Assembly (NCBI GenBank): GCA_945957605.1
Contig: CAMFLR010000001.1
Span: 1,178,001-1,242,000, forward strand
Reading direction: 5' to 3'
DNA: 64,000 nucleotides
Origin: an uncultured Isosphaeraceae bacterium
Lineage (GTDB): Bacteria > Planctomycetota > Planctomycetia > Isosphaerales > Isosphaeraceae
The notes below the pieces were generated by a model, which was not told where the DNA came from, did not search any database, and worked only from the letters and a program-made list of their open reading frames with translations. Positions 43,513 through 53,292 of the stretch are shown here, in pieces. The number at the start of each line of letters is the position of its first letter. The first letter of the stretch is position 1. The position numbers were made by a program, and so were the translations under genes.

Positions 43513-46500
43513 ATGAGACGAACCGGGGTCGCTGTCGGGGTGTTTTTCTTGTCGGTGAGTCTCACGACCGGCCTGCCCGGTTGCGGCGGCAATAACCCGC
43601 CCCCTGCCGCGCCGCCGTATAAGAACACGATGAAAGGCCCGGATGACAAGGGCCACACGTTAGCGGCCTACGGCGTTGCCTTCTCGCCCGACGGCAAGCT
43701 CGTTGCCACCACGAGCCGCGACCAGACCGCGAAGGTTTGGGATGTCGAATCTGGCAACGTTCTTGCCACTCTCAACGGCCACCGGAACACGGTAAAAGGT
43801 GTCGCATTCTCCCCCGATGGGAAGACAATTTTCACCGGCGGTTGCGATCGCGCTGTGAAACTCTGGGATGTGGGGACGTACAAAGAAGTTGCGTCGCTCG
43901 AGAGCCCCAACCACGATAACGAGGGAATACTCGCTCTCTCGCCAGACGGCAAAACGCTCGCAGTTTCCGCAGTCGCAAATAACATTCAGCTCTGGGATGT
44001 CGCGTCGCGCAAGCCAGCCCAGATACTGAAGGGACATATCAAACCGATCAAAGCCCTGGCATTTTCGATCGACGGCAAGAAGCTTGCTTCCGCGAGTCAG
44101 GATTTCACGGTTCGGCTCTGGGACATGACCAAACCTGGCGAATCAATCACCCTTAAAGGACACGAAGAGGCCGTTCTCGCACTCGCCTTCGCCCCGGATG
44201 ACAAAACGCTGGCATCCGCTGGCCTCGATCGCTCGGTTCGCTTTTGGGACGCCAACACCGGCGCATCGCTCAAGGTACAGAGCGCGGGTGCGGATCAAGA
44301 CATCGTCGCGCTTGCATTTTCACACGATGGTAAGACAATCGCAATTTCAGCCGCGGTTCTGAGATCGCCTGAGCCGGAAGCCGGAGTGATTCAATTTCAC
44401 GACGTCGACACCTGGGCCGATAAGAGCGGCCTCGTTGGCCATCTTCAAACAATCGGCGCAGTTGTCTATTCGCCGTCGGGTAATCGGATCGCCACAGCGT
44501 CTGAAGATGGCGCGATTCGGCTCTGGAACCCGGAGACGAACATCAGCGAAGTCACGCTCAAAGCCTTCTTTCAAGCGCCTCCGCCAGGTTGGATCAGCGT
44601 GATGGCTCACGCGAGCCCTGTGCGTGCGATCGTCTACATGCCCGGTGACAAAACAATCATCAGCGCGGGTGAAGACAGAACGATTCGCATCTTTGACATT
44701 GCCACGACTGAAGACAAGGTTGTGATCGAGAAGTTCGGCTATCCGCTTCTGGCATTAGCAATTCGCAACGATGGCAAGGAGATTGTCGCAGCGGGATCTT
44801 CGAACAAAGTCACGTTCTGGGACCCGACCGACGGCAAGTCGCTGGGCGAACTTGTCGATGACGCAAAAGAGTACAATTGCGTCGCTTATTCGCCCGACGG
44901 CAAGATCGTTGCCGCAGGAGGCGATGATGGCGGCGCAGTGCTATGGGACGTCGAGTCCAAGAAGGTCATCGCGAAGCTGGCGCGGCACACGAATCTGATC
45001 CGATCACTGAGCTTTTCGCCCGATGGCAAGACTCTGGCAACCGCCGGCGATGATCGTACCGTGAAGGTGTGGGATGTGGCGACGCATGCGATGCTTTCAA
45101 GCCTGGAAGAGCATGGCGACGCTGTGTTTTGCGTGAAGTTCTCACCCGATGGCAAAACGCTCGCTTCGGCAGGTCGCGATGGAAAGATCTTCCTCTGGGA
45201 CTGGAAGGAAGAAACTCCACGCAACATTCTCGGTGGAAATCGTGGCGGAGTATTCGAGGTCACCTTCTCACCTGACGGCAGGACATTGATGGCGAGCGAT
45301 AGCATCGGCTCGATCAAACGATGGGATGCCATGACGGGCCGTATGATTTCCGCCAAAAGCCGTGCGCACTTCTTTGTGGTCCGCGCGATCGCCTTCGCGT
45401 CCGATGGAAAGACCTTCGTGAGCGGGGGTCACGATAGTCGCATCAGAACATGGACCTTGGAGTCGGATTTTCCCCAGACGCGTTTCCAGGGCCACACCGA
45501 GCGCATCTCGGCAATTGCCTTTACTGGCGACAGCAAGCTTGTTGCCACCGGCGGCACATTTGATTTCGTGGCCAAGGTTTGGGAGAGCGAGACCGGCCAG
45601 GAAATTGCGACGCTCGACGGACACACGGGTTGGATCACGTCGATCGCCTTCTCGCCCGACGGCAAAACACTCGCCACTGGTTCAAACGGCTACCGCGGCC
45701 AACTCGGACCGCTGCCCGACTCGGTGATTCCAGGGGAAGTGAAGCTCTGGGATGTCGCGACGTGGAAAGAGTTGCCACCGCTGGCGGGTGACACCGCCCA
45801 AACGAGTTCGCTCGCGTTTTCGCCCGACGGCAAAACTCTTCTCACCAGTTCCTGGCGCGAAAAGCTGACGCTTTGGGATCTGGCGACGCGGAAACCAAAG
45901 AAGGTCATTCCGGCGAAGAACCAATCAGTCAACGCCGTTGCTTTTTCGCGCGACGGCAAGACGTTCTGGTCCGGCAACAACTACGGTGATGTTTCCGTCT
46001 GGAAGACCGAGAATTGCGAACTCGTCAAACGCCTCCGGTCTCACACCCAGAAACTTGCAGCGATGACGCTCTCAGCCGACGGCAAGATCCTCGCTACCGC
46101 TGGCGACGATCGCGGAATTCGACTTTGGAACGCCGAAACCGGAAACTTGCTGGGTGTGCTGAAAGGCATGAAACGACCGATCGCATCGCTCGGATTCTCG
46201 CAAGATGGAACCATGATTGCAGCGGCAGCGTGGGAGGAAGGAACGCTGCGAATCTGGGATGTGAAAAGCCAAAAGCTCACGTGGACGCTGACTGCCCCGC
46301 TCAATAATATGTCAAGCGATACATTCGAGCGGGTCGCGTTCTCACCCAACGGTAAATACCTTTTCGCATCAGCGTTCCGAACTTTGTACACATGGGACGT
46401 TTCTTCCATTCCCAGTCAATTCACGGCATACAAGCCTCCCCCAAGTGATGAAATCGCAACGTTGGGGACGCATACCGACTCGGTTCGCATGTTAAAAATC

Positions 46501-47520
46501 TCGGCCGACGGCCGGACGCTCGTCAGTCTGGGTGACGATGCGGCCGTGAAAATCTGGGACACCGCCGAGCGCCGTGAGCGAGCCAGAATCGGCGGCGATT
46601 CCTCGTGGTTTGTCATCGCCGAAATCTCACCCGACGGCAAGACGCTCGCAACCGGCTCAAAGTACGACGACAACCCGGAAGTCGCCCTTTGGGACACCAC
46701 GACGGGAAAGCCTCTCGGCGTAACTCTCAAAACGCCAAAATGGGTCTCTGCGATCGCATACACGCCCGACGGCAAGACGCTTGTTGCCGGAGATGGTGAC
46801 GGGAATTTGCATTTCGCAGACGCGTCCACCTTGAAGGAATTGCCGACCACAGAGCAGTCGAGCGTGAACGGCAGACTCGCGATGATCGCCCCCGAAGGCA
46901 AGACTGTCGCTTTTGCGAACCTGAATGGTCAGGGGGAATTCTGGGATCTGGAATCGCGCAAGAAACGCGCGTCATTCAAGTACTCAGATCAGCCGCTGAA
47001 CGGCAAGCGATTTGTGACTCGTTTCGCACCAGACGGCAAGATCTTTGCTTCCGGCACGTTCAGATACACAGGAAGCCAACTAGGAAAGATGGTTTCGGCT
47101 GGCATACTCCGATTATTCGACCCATCCGATGGTCGGCAGCTTGCGGAGCTTCTCGGCCAGCAAGGTGCAATTCAGGCGATGGTCTTCGCGCCCGACAGCA
47201 AGACGGTTGCGACTGGCGCCGACACGGGTTCGATCGTCCTTTGGGATATCGCAACTCGCGAGCAGAAGCACCAGTTCAACGGACACACTGGCGCGGTGTA
47301 TCGACTTGCAATGTCGCCCGACGGCAAGACCATGGCCAGCGGCGGCGAGGATGGTGTCCTTCGCTTCTGGGATACGGCGAGCGGGAGGCTGATCGCGTCG
47401 CGAAACGGCCACGAAGAGCGGATTGAAGGGATCGTGTTTTCTGCCGATGGTAAGCAGGCGTTTACGTCGAGCGCAGATAATACGGTGAGAGTTTGGGACG
47501 CTGCCTCGGGCCCGCGATAA
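43513..47520 (+). CDS. Giant WD40-repeat lipoprotein
   Basis: 1335 residues from ATG 43513, with AAGGA 7 nt upstream; a start at 43495 adds six residues. The N-terminus is a lipoprotein signal peptide with lipobox LPGC, followed by a Pro/Asn-rich spacer. The rest is WD40 repeats from residue 50 to the end. More than twenty FSPDGKTLA-like strands paired with VKLWD/IRLWD strands can be counted, enough for three propellers. Codon choice is repetitive (the SPDGK core recurs nearly identically in DNA), which points to internal duplication. It is likely an outer envelope scaffold following the di-heme oxidoreductase. The WD40 units resemble those of the kinase at 36823-40263. Confidence 0.88.
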   Translation: MRRTGVAVGVFFLSVSLTTGLPGCGGNNPPPAAPPYKNTMKGPDDKGHTLAAYGVAFSPDGKLVATTSRDQTAKVWDVESGNVLATLNGHRNTVKGVAFSPDGKTIFTGGCDRAVKLWDVGTYKEVASLESPNHDNEGILALSPDGKTLAVSAVANNIQLWDVASRKPAQILKGHIKPIKALAFSIDGKKLASASQDFTVRLWDMTKPGESITLKGHEEAVLALAFAPDDKTLASAGLDRSVRFWDANTGASLKVQSAGADQDIVALAFSHDGKTIAISAAVLRSPEPEAGVIQFHDVDTWADKSGLVGHLQTIGAVVYSPSGNRIATASEDGAIRLWNPETNISEVTLKAFFQAPPPGWISVMAHASPVRAIVYMPGDKTIISAGEDRTIRIFDIATTEDKVVIEKFGYPLLALAIRNDGKEIVAAGSSNKVTFWDPTDGKSLGELVDDAKEYNCVAYSPDGKIVAAGGDDGGAVLWDVESKKVIAKLARHTNLIRSLSFSPDGKTLATAGDDRTVKVWDVATHAMLSSLEEHGDAVFCVKFSPDGKTLASAGRDGKIFLWDWKEETPRNILGGNRGGVFEVTFSPDGRTLMASDSIGSIKRWDAMTGRMISAKSRAHFFVVRAIAFASDGKTFVSGGHDSRIRTWTLESDFPQTRFQGHTERISAIAFTGDSKLVATGGTFDFVAKVWESETGQEIATLDGHTGWITSIAFSPDGKTLATGSNGYRGQLGPLPDSVIPGEVKLWDVATWKELPPLAGDTAQTSSLAFSPDGKTLLTSSWREKLTLWDLATRKPKKVIPAKNQSVNAVAFSRDGKTFWSGNNYGDVSVWKTENCELVKRLRSHTQKLAAMTLSADGKILATAGDDRGIRLWNAETGNLLGVLKGMKRPIASLGFSQDGTMIAAAAWEEGTLRIWDVKSQKLTWTLTAPLNNMSSDTFERVAFSPNGKYLFASAFRTLYTWDVSSIPSQFTAYKPPPSDEIATLGTHTDSVRMLKISADGRTLVSLGDDAAVKIWDTAERRERARIGGDSSWFVIAEISPDGKTLATGSKYDDNPEVALWDTTTGKPLGVTLKTPKWVSAIAYTPDGKTLVAGDGDGNLHFADASTLKELPTTEQSSVNGRLAMIAPEGKTVAFANLNGQGEFWDLESRKKRASFKYSDQPLNGKRFVTRFAPDGKIFASGTFRYTGSQLGKMVSAGILRLFDPSDGRQLAELLGQQGAIQAMVFAPDSKTVATGADTGSIVLWDIATREQKHQFNGHTGAVYRLAMSPDGKTMASGGEDGVLRFWDTASGRLIASRNGHEERIEGIVFSADGKQAFTSSADNTVRVWDAASGPR

Positions 47521-47541
47521 GCGTATAGATCCGCTTCGGGA

Positions 47542-50190
47542 TCAGCGATCCGCCATCGAGGGAGTCGCCCGCGATCGATCCTTGAGAATATCGTCAACTC
47601 TGCTCGCCGAAAGCAGCGTGTCGCGATGCTCTGGTCCAAGAACCCGGCGCTGCGTTTCGAGGCAGGGACGAAGCAGCGTCTCGGCCTCATCAAGCTTCCC
47701 TTGCGCACGCAAAATCGATGCGAGGGTGCTAATCGCATACAGAGTTGATGGATGCTCTGCGCCGAAGGTTTGACGACGCCCGTCGACGCTTTCGCGAATC
47801 AGTGGCTCGGCCTCGTTGATCCTTCCTTGCCTGTTGAGGACATGGCCAAGGTTGTAGAGCGCGGTGACCGTGTCGGGATGAGCCTTGCCCAGAATCTTGC
47901 GATCGGTCGCGAGGCATTCGCGAAAAATCTTCTCCGCCTCGACGTATTTTCGCTGTTTTTCGAGCGCGGCCCCAAGGTTGTTGAGCGTTGAAAGCAGGTC
48001 GGGATGCTCCGGCCCCTTATCAGCCCGCTGTTCATCAGCCAGCCGTCGATAAAGGGTCTCGGCTTCCTCGTTACGCCCCTGTTGCAGGAAGACATCGCCG
48101 AGGTTGAAGAGTGCCGAAAAGATAATATCAGCGTCGGGTTTCTCGGCCTGGCGGGCATCGACGAGATAGCTGCCATAGAGTTCCTCGGCTTCTTTGAGCC
48201 GATCTCTGGCGCGATAAACTCCTGCGAGATACTCGGCGGCACGCAACGACGTTTTGTGCGAGGGCCCCAAAATGCGGCGAGCATCGGGTAATGCGCGAGC
48301 AAGAATTGGCTCGGCCTCATCCCAACGTCCTAGATGCGAAAGCAAATGCCCATGCTCCGCGGCCGCTTCCAGTCGACCAGCCTCATCGCGATCGCCGAGA
48401 CTTTCGAAAAGCTTCTGAGCTGCGCGATAATGTGATTCACTCTTGATGTATTCGCCCAGGCCGTGATACGCGCGGCCAATGGCGAGTTGAATCGTCGCTT
48501 CAACTTCAGGCTGGCCGGCAAACGACGATCCCACAGTCATCGCCGCGCGATCGAGCGCCTCCGACAGGGTCAGCCGATTTGCAGCCGGGTTGCTTGCGGG
48601 CTCTGCGCGATCGAGCAATCCCTCGATCAGAAATCGGTTGATCGCCGCAGCCCTCGCTGCCTGGCCTCGCGCCTCCCGCTCGGCGACGAGCAAATACTGC
48701 TTCTGCCGCACCTCTTTGCGCCAGCTCCAGGTGATGGCCGCGAAGGCGATGACAATGGTCAGTCCCAGCGCCGCGATCAATCCAGCCTGCAACGGCTTGC
48801 GGCGGCACCACCGCCAGCCCCGAACCATAGGCCCCACAGGACGCGCAACGATCGGTCGCCCATCGAGAAATCGCTCGAGATCCTCGGCAAGCTGCCAGGC
48901 GGTCTCATATCGACTCGAAGGATCCTTCGCCATCGACTTGGCGACGATTGTGGCCAGATCGAACGGCACCGCCGAGTTCAAGCGTCTCAGTGGTGTCGGT
49001 TCTTCCTCGAAAATCCTGCGGAAGATCTCCTGCCGATCGCCGCCTGAAACTGCAGGCTGCAATGCGAGCATCTCATAAAGCGTTGCGCCCAGTGAATAAA
49101 TATCGCTGCGACGATCGACCATCGCCCGCCTGCCCGACGCCTGCTCTGGACTCATGTACCTGAGCGTGCCGGGTAGGTCGCCGGTCACAGTCATACCCGC
49201 ATCGCCCTGCACGTTGGCCATCCCGAAGTCGGCCACCCATAACCCGCCGCGAAGGTCAATCAGAAGGTTAGCCGGCTTGATATCGCGATGCACAATCCCC
49301 TGGTCATGCGCGTACCCGAGCGCCTCGGCTGCCTGCAGACCCATCGTTGCCACAGCGCGGAGGTAGGCTCGAGTCCGAACTGATGGATCGCCCGAATTCT
49401 CGGAGTGATCGACGTCGGATTTCAGTGGCGCATCGGCGCGGCTTCCTTCAATGTCGCGCCGAAACGAGGTTCGTCCCGAAAGCATACCGGCCGCGAGTGC
49501 GCCGAGTCCTTCCGATGGCGGATTGCCCGCAACGACTTCGCCGTGAACAAGGTGGCGCAACTCGCCGATCAAATCAGCCAGGCTCCCGCCCTCGATGAAT
49601 TGCATCGCATAATATGGGACACCGCGCACCAGGCCGACGTCGTGCACCGGCACGATTCGCGGATGCTGCAGCCAGCCAGCCACTTGCGCTTCGAGTTGAA
49701 ACCGCTGCAGGGCGCGGGGATCCATGACTGACGATTGCGGCAGGATCTTGAGCGCGACGCGTCGCTTCAGCGCGGCCTGCTCTGCCTCGTAAACAACGCC
49801 CATCCCGCCACGGCCGACTTCGCGAACGATTCGGAAGTTGCCGAAAACCGCCCGGCCTTCTTCATCGCGGTCGCCGTCGGGTAATTCGCTAGCTTCGTCA
49901 GCAAGCTCGGCGAGACTACGCATAGCTGGAAGCAAACTACGAACGGCATCGGCCCATTCGGGATGCTCCTCGGCGATCTTCTCGACGTCGACCGCCTCAC
50001 CACCCAGAATGCGTTTCGTGGCCTCCTCGACCAGATCGACAAGCACCGGATCGAGCCCCTGCAGGCCCAATAGCGATTCCGACAGACCCGAGCGAGCTGC
50101 ACGCCAAGTCGATGAAGCCGTCGCCGGCCGCGCTTCATCGCGCGACCCCGAGGCGAGCCCAGAATCATTGGGGTCGTCAGGATGAAGCAT
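47542..50190 (-). CDS. Transmembrane Ser/Thr kinase with TPR repeats
   Basis: 882 residues. A pre-kinase module (about 50-97: VDLVEEATKRILGGEAVDV, EEHPEWADAVRSLLPAM) precedes an intact Hanks-type kinase: GRGGMG at 126-131, Lys148, HRDIKPAN near 300 and ADFGMAN near 318. A single membrane helix lies at about 460-480 (GLIAALGLTIVIAFAAITW). TPR repeats of the kinesin-light-chain type run from about 580 to 860 (TLYRRLADEQ, LSTLNNLGAALEKQRKYVEAEKI-type units cut by periodicity). No sigma gene lies directly upstream, unlike the WD40 kinase. The start has only weak ribosome-binding sequence. It converges on the WD40 lipoprotein gene with 21 bp between stops. Confidence 0.92.
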   Translation of the reverse strand: MLHPDDPNDSGLASGSRDEARPATASSTWRAARSGLSESLLGLQGLDPVLVDLVEEATKRILGGEAVDVEKIAEEHPEWADAVRSLLPAMRSLAELADEASELPDGDRDEEGRAVFGNFRIVREVGRGGMGVVYEAEQAALKRRVALKILPQSSVMDPRALQRFQLEAQVAGWLQHPRIVPVHDVGLVRGVPYYAMQFIEGGSLADLIGELRHLVHGEVVAGNPPSEGLGALAAGMLSGRTSFRRDIEGSRADAPLKSDVDHSENSGDPSVRTRAYLRAVATMGLQAAEALGYAHDQGIVHRDIKPANLLIDLRGGLWVADFGMANVQGDAGMTVTGDLPGTLRYMSPEQASGRRAMVDRRSDIYSLGATLYEMLALQPAVSGGDRQEIFRRIFEEEPTPLRRLNSAVPFDLATIVAKSMAKDPSSRYETAWQLAEDLERFLDGRPIVARPVGPMVRGWRWCRRKPLQAGLIAALGLTIVIAFAAITWSWRKEVRQKQYLLVAEREARGQAARAAAINRFLIEGLLDRAEPASNPAANRLTLSEALDRAAMTVGSSFAGQPEVEATIQLAIGRAYHGLGEYIKSESHYRAAQKLFESLGDRDEAGRLEAAAEHGHLLSHLGRWDEAEPILARALPDARRILGPSHKTSLRAAEYLAGVYRARDRLKEAEELYGSYLVDARQAEKPDADIIFSALFNLGDVFLQQGRNEEAETLYRRLADEQRADKGPEHPDLLSTLNNLGAALEKQRKYVEAEKIFRECLATDRKILGKAHPDTVTALYNLGHVLNRQGRINEAEPLIRESVDGRRQTFGAEHPSTLYAISTLASILRAQGKLDEAETLLRPCLETQRRVLGPEHRDTLLSASRVDDILKDRSRATPSMADR

Positions 50191-50496
50191 CGCGAGGACT
50201 CACGCGACGTCGACCTTGGTGATCGCCATTCGAAGCAACGTCAACGCGTCCGGCGCAGTGCGTTCGCCAGCCGCGTCGTCGAAAGGGAGGAGAAGCGAGC
50301 GATAAGTTCGAGAACAAAGGTCTTGCACCCTCAAAAAATCCCTGGCTGGGGATTTCAAGTGGATTCAAGCATACCAGTCCTTGATCACATTCGACCAGAC
50401 CTATCGCGCCCCTTCGGCAAATGTTCGGAGACACCGTCGTCTCCTCTCTACAGCAGCAAGGCAGCGCTACTGTAGCCATCGCGATCGCCGCCAAAC
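50191..50496. other. Gene-free region between TPR kinase and TlpA-like gene
   Basis: 306 bp without a coding frame. It lies upstream of the kinase and downstream of the TlpA-like gene, both transcribed leftwards. It should hold the kinase promoter. An imperfect hairpin (CTACAG/CTGTAG ends, 50449-50475) lies just past the TlpA-like stop but lacks a T-tract. Confidence 0.55.
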
Positions 50497-51627
50497 CTAT
50501 TTCGCAGCCTTGGGCTCAATTTCCGCGATGAGTTTGTTCACGGTTTCTTCGAGTCGCTCGCCACGCAACTCCTTGCCGCGAATCACGCCGTTGGCATCAA
50601 GGACGAAAATGGTTGGATAGTGATCGATGTCGAGCGAATCGATGATCTTTCCCGACGATCCATTCCACCAGTGTGTCCAGGGCATCTTCTCGCGACTGAG
50701 AAAGCTCGTAAGCGTTTCTTTTTCCTCATCGACGCTGATGCTGATCAGCGCGAAGGGCTTATCCTTCAAACGCTCGACCATCTCACGCTCATGAGGAATC
50801 ATCTCGCGGCACGGCCCGCACCAGGTCGCCCAGATGTCGAGCACAACCACTTTACCGCGATAATCCGAGAGCTTCGTTTCCTTGTCGTCGAGTGTCCGGC
50901 CGACGAGCGCGGGCGCCGGCTTGCCGATTTCGAGGTCGGGAAAACGATCGCCATATGTCTCTCGGGCCACCTTTTGATACGATTTCAGGTCAGCCTTACC
51001 ACGCTCCGCACGCGACAGAATCGAGTCGAGGTACGCTTTCCCTTCGTTCGCCTCGACGTCCTTGCGGAGCGACGGGTCCGCCTCGAGCCGTTCGGCCATT
51101 TTGACCAACGCCTCGGTGTGTTGAATCAGGGCTTTGTACGCAACGACTCGAACCTCGCGATCGGGGCTTTGCGCGATGACCTCGTGAACCATCGCCCGCG
51201 ATTCGTCGTCCGGCGATATGACCAGGCGAGGGACGATTCGCTTCATCCGCGGGTCTTTGAGGTAAGTCGTGCGCAGCAGCTTCAGCGTACGCTGCCGAGT
51301 CGGCGGATTCGTAAAGCTTCCGTTCAAAGCATTTTCCACAGCCTCGAAGGCATGCGAATCGTCCGGGTGCTGTTCAGCGAATTCAAGGAACTGCTGCGCA
51401 AACTTCGCCGGCGGGCTTTCTTCGAAGGGAATGTAGAACCGCTTCCCTTCGGCTTTCGCCTTGTCGAAGCGCTTCTTGGCCACGTCGCGAAACGCGAGTT
51501 CTTCAGCGGCAAGCGCCTTCTTGATCGACGCGAAGTCCGCCGCAGGTTGCGACGGCTTCGTGTCCTGTGCCTGCGCGACAGTCGCGGCGAATATCACGAG
51601 AAGCGGTGTCATCATATGTCGCCGCAT
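50497..51627 (-). CDS. TlpA-like thioredoxin-domain secreted protein
   Basis: 376 residues from ATG 51627, where a signal peptide begins (MRRHMMTPLLVIFAATVAQA); the longer reading from 51774 overlaps the DUF1559 gene. The first two thirds (about 30-230) are helical, with a HEAT-like flavour. The C-terminal 140 residues are a TlpA/AhpC-type domain with LDIWATWCGPC (active CGPC near 267-270), FALISISVDEE and DHYPTIFVLD (cis-Pro loop). It probably reduces disulfides outside the cytoplasm. It is the last gene of the ECF sigma/kinase-module/lipoprotein/DUF1559 unit, 52 bp after DUF1559. Confidence 0.87.
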   Translation of the reverse strand: MRRHMMTPLLVIFAATVAQAQDTKPSQPAADFASIKKALAAEELAFRDVAKKRFDKAKAEGKRFYIPFEESPPAKFAQQFLEFAEQHPDDSHAFEAVENALNGSFTNPPTRQRTLKLLRTTYLKDPRMKRIVPRLVISPDDESRAMVHEVIAQSPDREVRVVAYKALIQHTEALVKMAERLEADPSLRKDVEANEGKAYLDSILSRAERGKADLKSYQKVARETYGDRFPDLEIGKPAPALVGRTLDDKETKLSDYRGKVVVLDIWATWCGPCREMIPHEREMVERLKDKPFALISISVDEEKETLTSFLSREKMPWTHWWNGSSGKIIDSLDIDHYPTIFVLDANGVIRGKELRGERLEETVNKLIAEIEPKAAK

Positions 51628-51679
51628 GGCGGTAGTTCTCTCTGGATGGGAATTAGTTCGAGATTCCGAATGACATCGA

Positions 51680-52726
51680 TCAATACTGGTCCGCGCTGAT
51701 GACTTCGCCGCCGTTGCGCGTCGACAGCTTCTGGTAGACGCCAATCTTGGCCCCCGCCGCGAAGGTAAAGCCATAAACCGGCCCTGCGCTCGCGCCCGTC
51801 GGCATGCCGTTGGTCACTGGTGACGCGATTGTCCAGGAGTCGATCGAATCCTTGATGAAGTGCACCGAGCCGTCGCAGAAGGCCGCGTTCACTCCACCGG
51901 GGTGGAAGCTCATGGCGTTGAACGTCGCGTATGTGTTGAGTGCGTTGTTACCGGGGTCGTTCACTGGATCAGAATAACGCCGCGCCCAGTTCGGCGGGAA
52001 CCGGCTCTCAGTGCTCCATTCGCCCGGATCGCTCGCCGTCCACTGGTGATAGAACGGCTGGCTCGAAGGACTGAGGAAGCCCTGGCCGTTTTCGATGAAC
52101 ATCATCGTGCTGCTCGTACCGTCGGTCACCGTCGCAATGGTCACCCGCCCGCCGGCGATGATCGCACCCTGGCCGTAAGCGAGAATTTGCGGATCGGTCG
52201 TGAAAACTCCGGGCGTTGGCATTGTGAGACCGAAGGCACTCGCCGTCCCCACAACTCCCGAGTAGTGGTTGTGGAATTCCTTGAAAGTCGGCGGTCCGAA
52301 TTCCAGTGCGTTTGATGCGAATGCCGAGGGATCGCTCGGGCAGAATAGCGCCGAGAATCCCGCGCCCGGGATTGTCCAGTTGCTCGGGTCGTAGAAGGCG
52401 TTCGAGAAGTTCACTGCGTTGAAGGTCGCGGTCTGCTCGAGGAACTGCGTCATGCGCACCAGTACGGGAACGCCAAGGTTTCCGCCGCCGATTCCGTTAC
52501 AGAGCATCCCTGGAGGATACATGCCGTTCGCGGACTCGTAATTGACGGCTGCCAGCGCGATTTGCTTGAGATTATTTGTGCATTGAATCCTGCGTGCCGC
52601 CTCTCGCGCCGACTGAACGGCCGGCAAGAGCAACGCAATCAGCACGGCGATGATGGCGATCACCACCAAAAGTTCGATCAGCGTAAAGCCTCGACCTCGA
52701 GGCAAGCGAACCTCAGCGCGGATCAT
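51680..52726 (-). CDS. DUF1559 protein with type IV prepilin-like N-terminus
   Basis: 348 residues, with AAGGA 7 nt before the ATG. The prepilin leader MIRAEVRLPRGRG is followed by [20 protein letters not shown]; cleavage is expected after Gly13. The DUF1559 body ends with the FHPGGVNAAFCDGSVHFIKD signature. It is the second DUF1559 gene in the window and the second lying in an operon that begins with an ECF sigma factor. It follows the small lipoprotein by about 100 bp, and the two are probably expressed together. Role unknown beyond resemblance to pseudopilins. Confidence 0.93.
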   Translation of the reverse strand: MIRAEVRLPRGRGFTLIELLVVIAIIAVLIALLLPAVQSAREAARRIQCTNNLKQIALAAVNYESANGMYPPGMLCNGIGGGNLGVPVLVRMTQFLEQTATFNAVNFSNAFYDPSNWTIPGAGFSALFCPSDPSAFASNALEFGPPTFKEFHNHYSGVVGTASAFGLTMPTPGVFTTDPQILAYGQGAIIAGGRVTIATVTDGTSSTMMFIENGQGFLSPSSQPFYHQWTASDPGEWSTESRFPPNWARRYSDPVNDPGNNALNTYATFNAMSFHPGGVNAAFCDGSVHFIKDSIDSWTIASPVTNGMPTGASAGPVYGFTFAAGAKIGVYQKLSTRNGGEVISADQY

Positions 52727-52825
52727 GTTCTGTTCCTTGAAACAAGAAATGAATCGATCGAGGATAAAATGATGTTGATGAAGACTTGTCGAACGACAGG
52801 GAGAGTGGATGGCGGGGAGAGGAAA

Positions 52826-53026
52826 TCAGTGCGAGTTTGAGCCCGGGCGAATCGTCTTTCCTCCTTTTTGCGAGGTCTTCATGTAGCTGACGTTCTGGCT
52901 CGGCCTGGGCAAATCGATCGTCCCTGCATCGCGGGCCGCTTCGTTGCTGCAACCGGCGAAACCAACAATCACAGCAATCAGCGTGACCATCGAAAAAACG
53001 CCAGAGACGCTTCGAGTCATTCTCAT
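52826..53026 (-). CDS. Small lipoprotein
   Basis: 66 residues. A hydrophobic leader ends in the lipobox FAGC followed by Ser, so the mature lipoprotein has only about 40 residues and is polar with a Lys/Gly/Ser-rich tail. The start overlaps the stop of the kinase-module gene as ATGA, which supports it as a real gene. Short lipoproteins of this kind are common next to DUF1559 genes in planctomycetes. No family was recognised, and the function is unknown. Confidence 0.75.
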   Translation of the reverse strand: MRMTRSVSGVFSMVTLIAVIVGFAGCSNEAARDAGTIDLPRPSQNVSYMKTSQKGGKTIRPGSNSH

Positions 53027-53292
53027 AACACACTCTCTCCGAAGGAACCGGGACTTTCAGGATGGGATTCGGCTTGAGACTCGCGGGCGACCGTGCGGCC
53101 GAGTTCGATGAGATGTTCCATCGTTGGGAGGAGTTCGCGGAGAGTGCCGGCGCAATCAGGGTGCTGTGCAGCGTACGCGTCGGGTTCGATCACCTCTCCT
53201 GCCTGCAATCGTCTCGTAATCTCTTCAGTCAGCTCGGCCAGCAAAGGATTCGTTTCGTCTCCTCGTCCAGACGAGTCACTTCCTTCCGTCAT
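53023..53292 (-). CDS. Stand-alone pre-kinase module, ECF-sigma linked
   Basis: 89 residues without signal peptide or membrane segment. It matches the N-terminal module that precedes the kinase domain in both full kinases of this window. The shared pattern is L..L.(E/D).(I/T).R...GE....(A/E).......(T/V).(A/R).LLP.(M/I)..L.EL, for example EEITRRLQAGEVI, AAQHPDC and RELLPTMEHLIEL here. The kinase domain itself is missing. ATGA overlaps join it to the ECF sigma gene upstream and the lipoprotein downstream, exactly where the WD40 kinase sits relative to its sigma factor. It is either a reduced kinase or an independent sigma-binding module. Confidence 0.8.
   Translation of the reverse strand: MTEGSDSSGRGDETNPLLAELTEEITRRLQAGEVIEPDAYAAQHPDCAGTLRELLPTMEHLIELGRTVARESQAESHPESPGSFGESVL

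Noticed and set aside
50449-50475. Hairpin after the TlpA-like gene as terminator
   Set aside because: Only the outer 6 bp pair well, and no T-tract follows.
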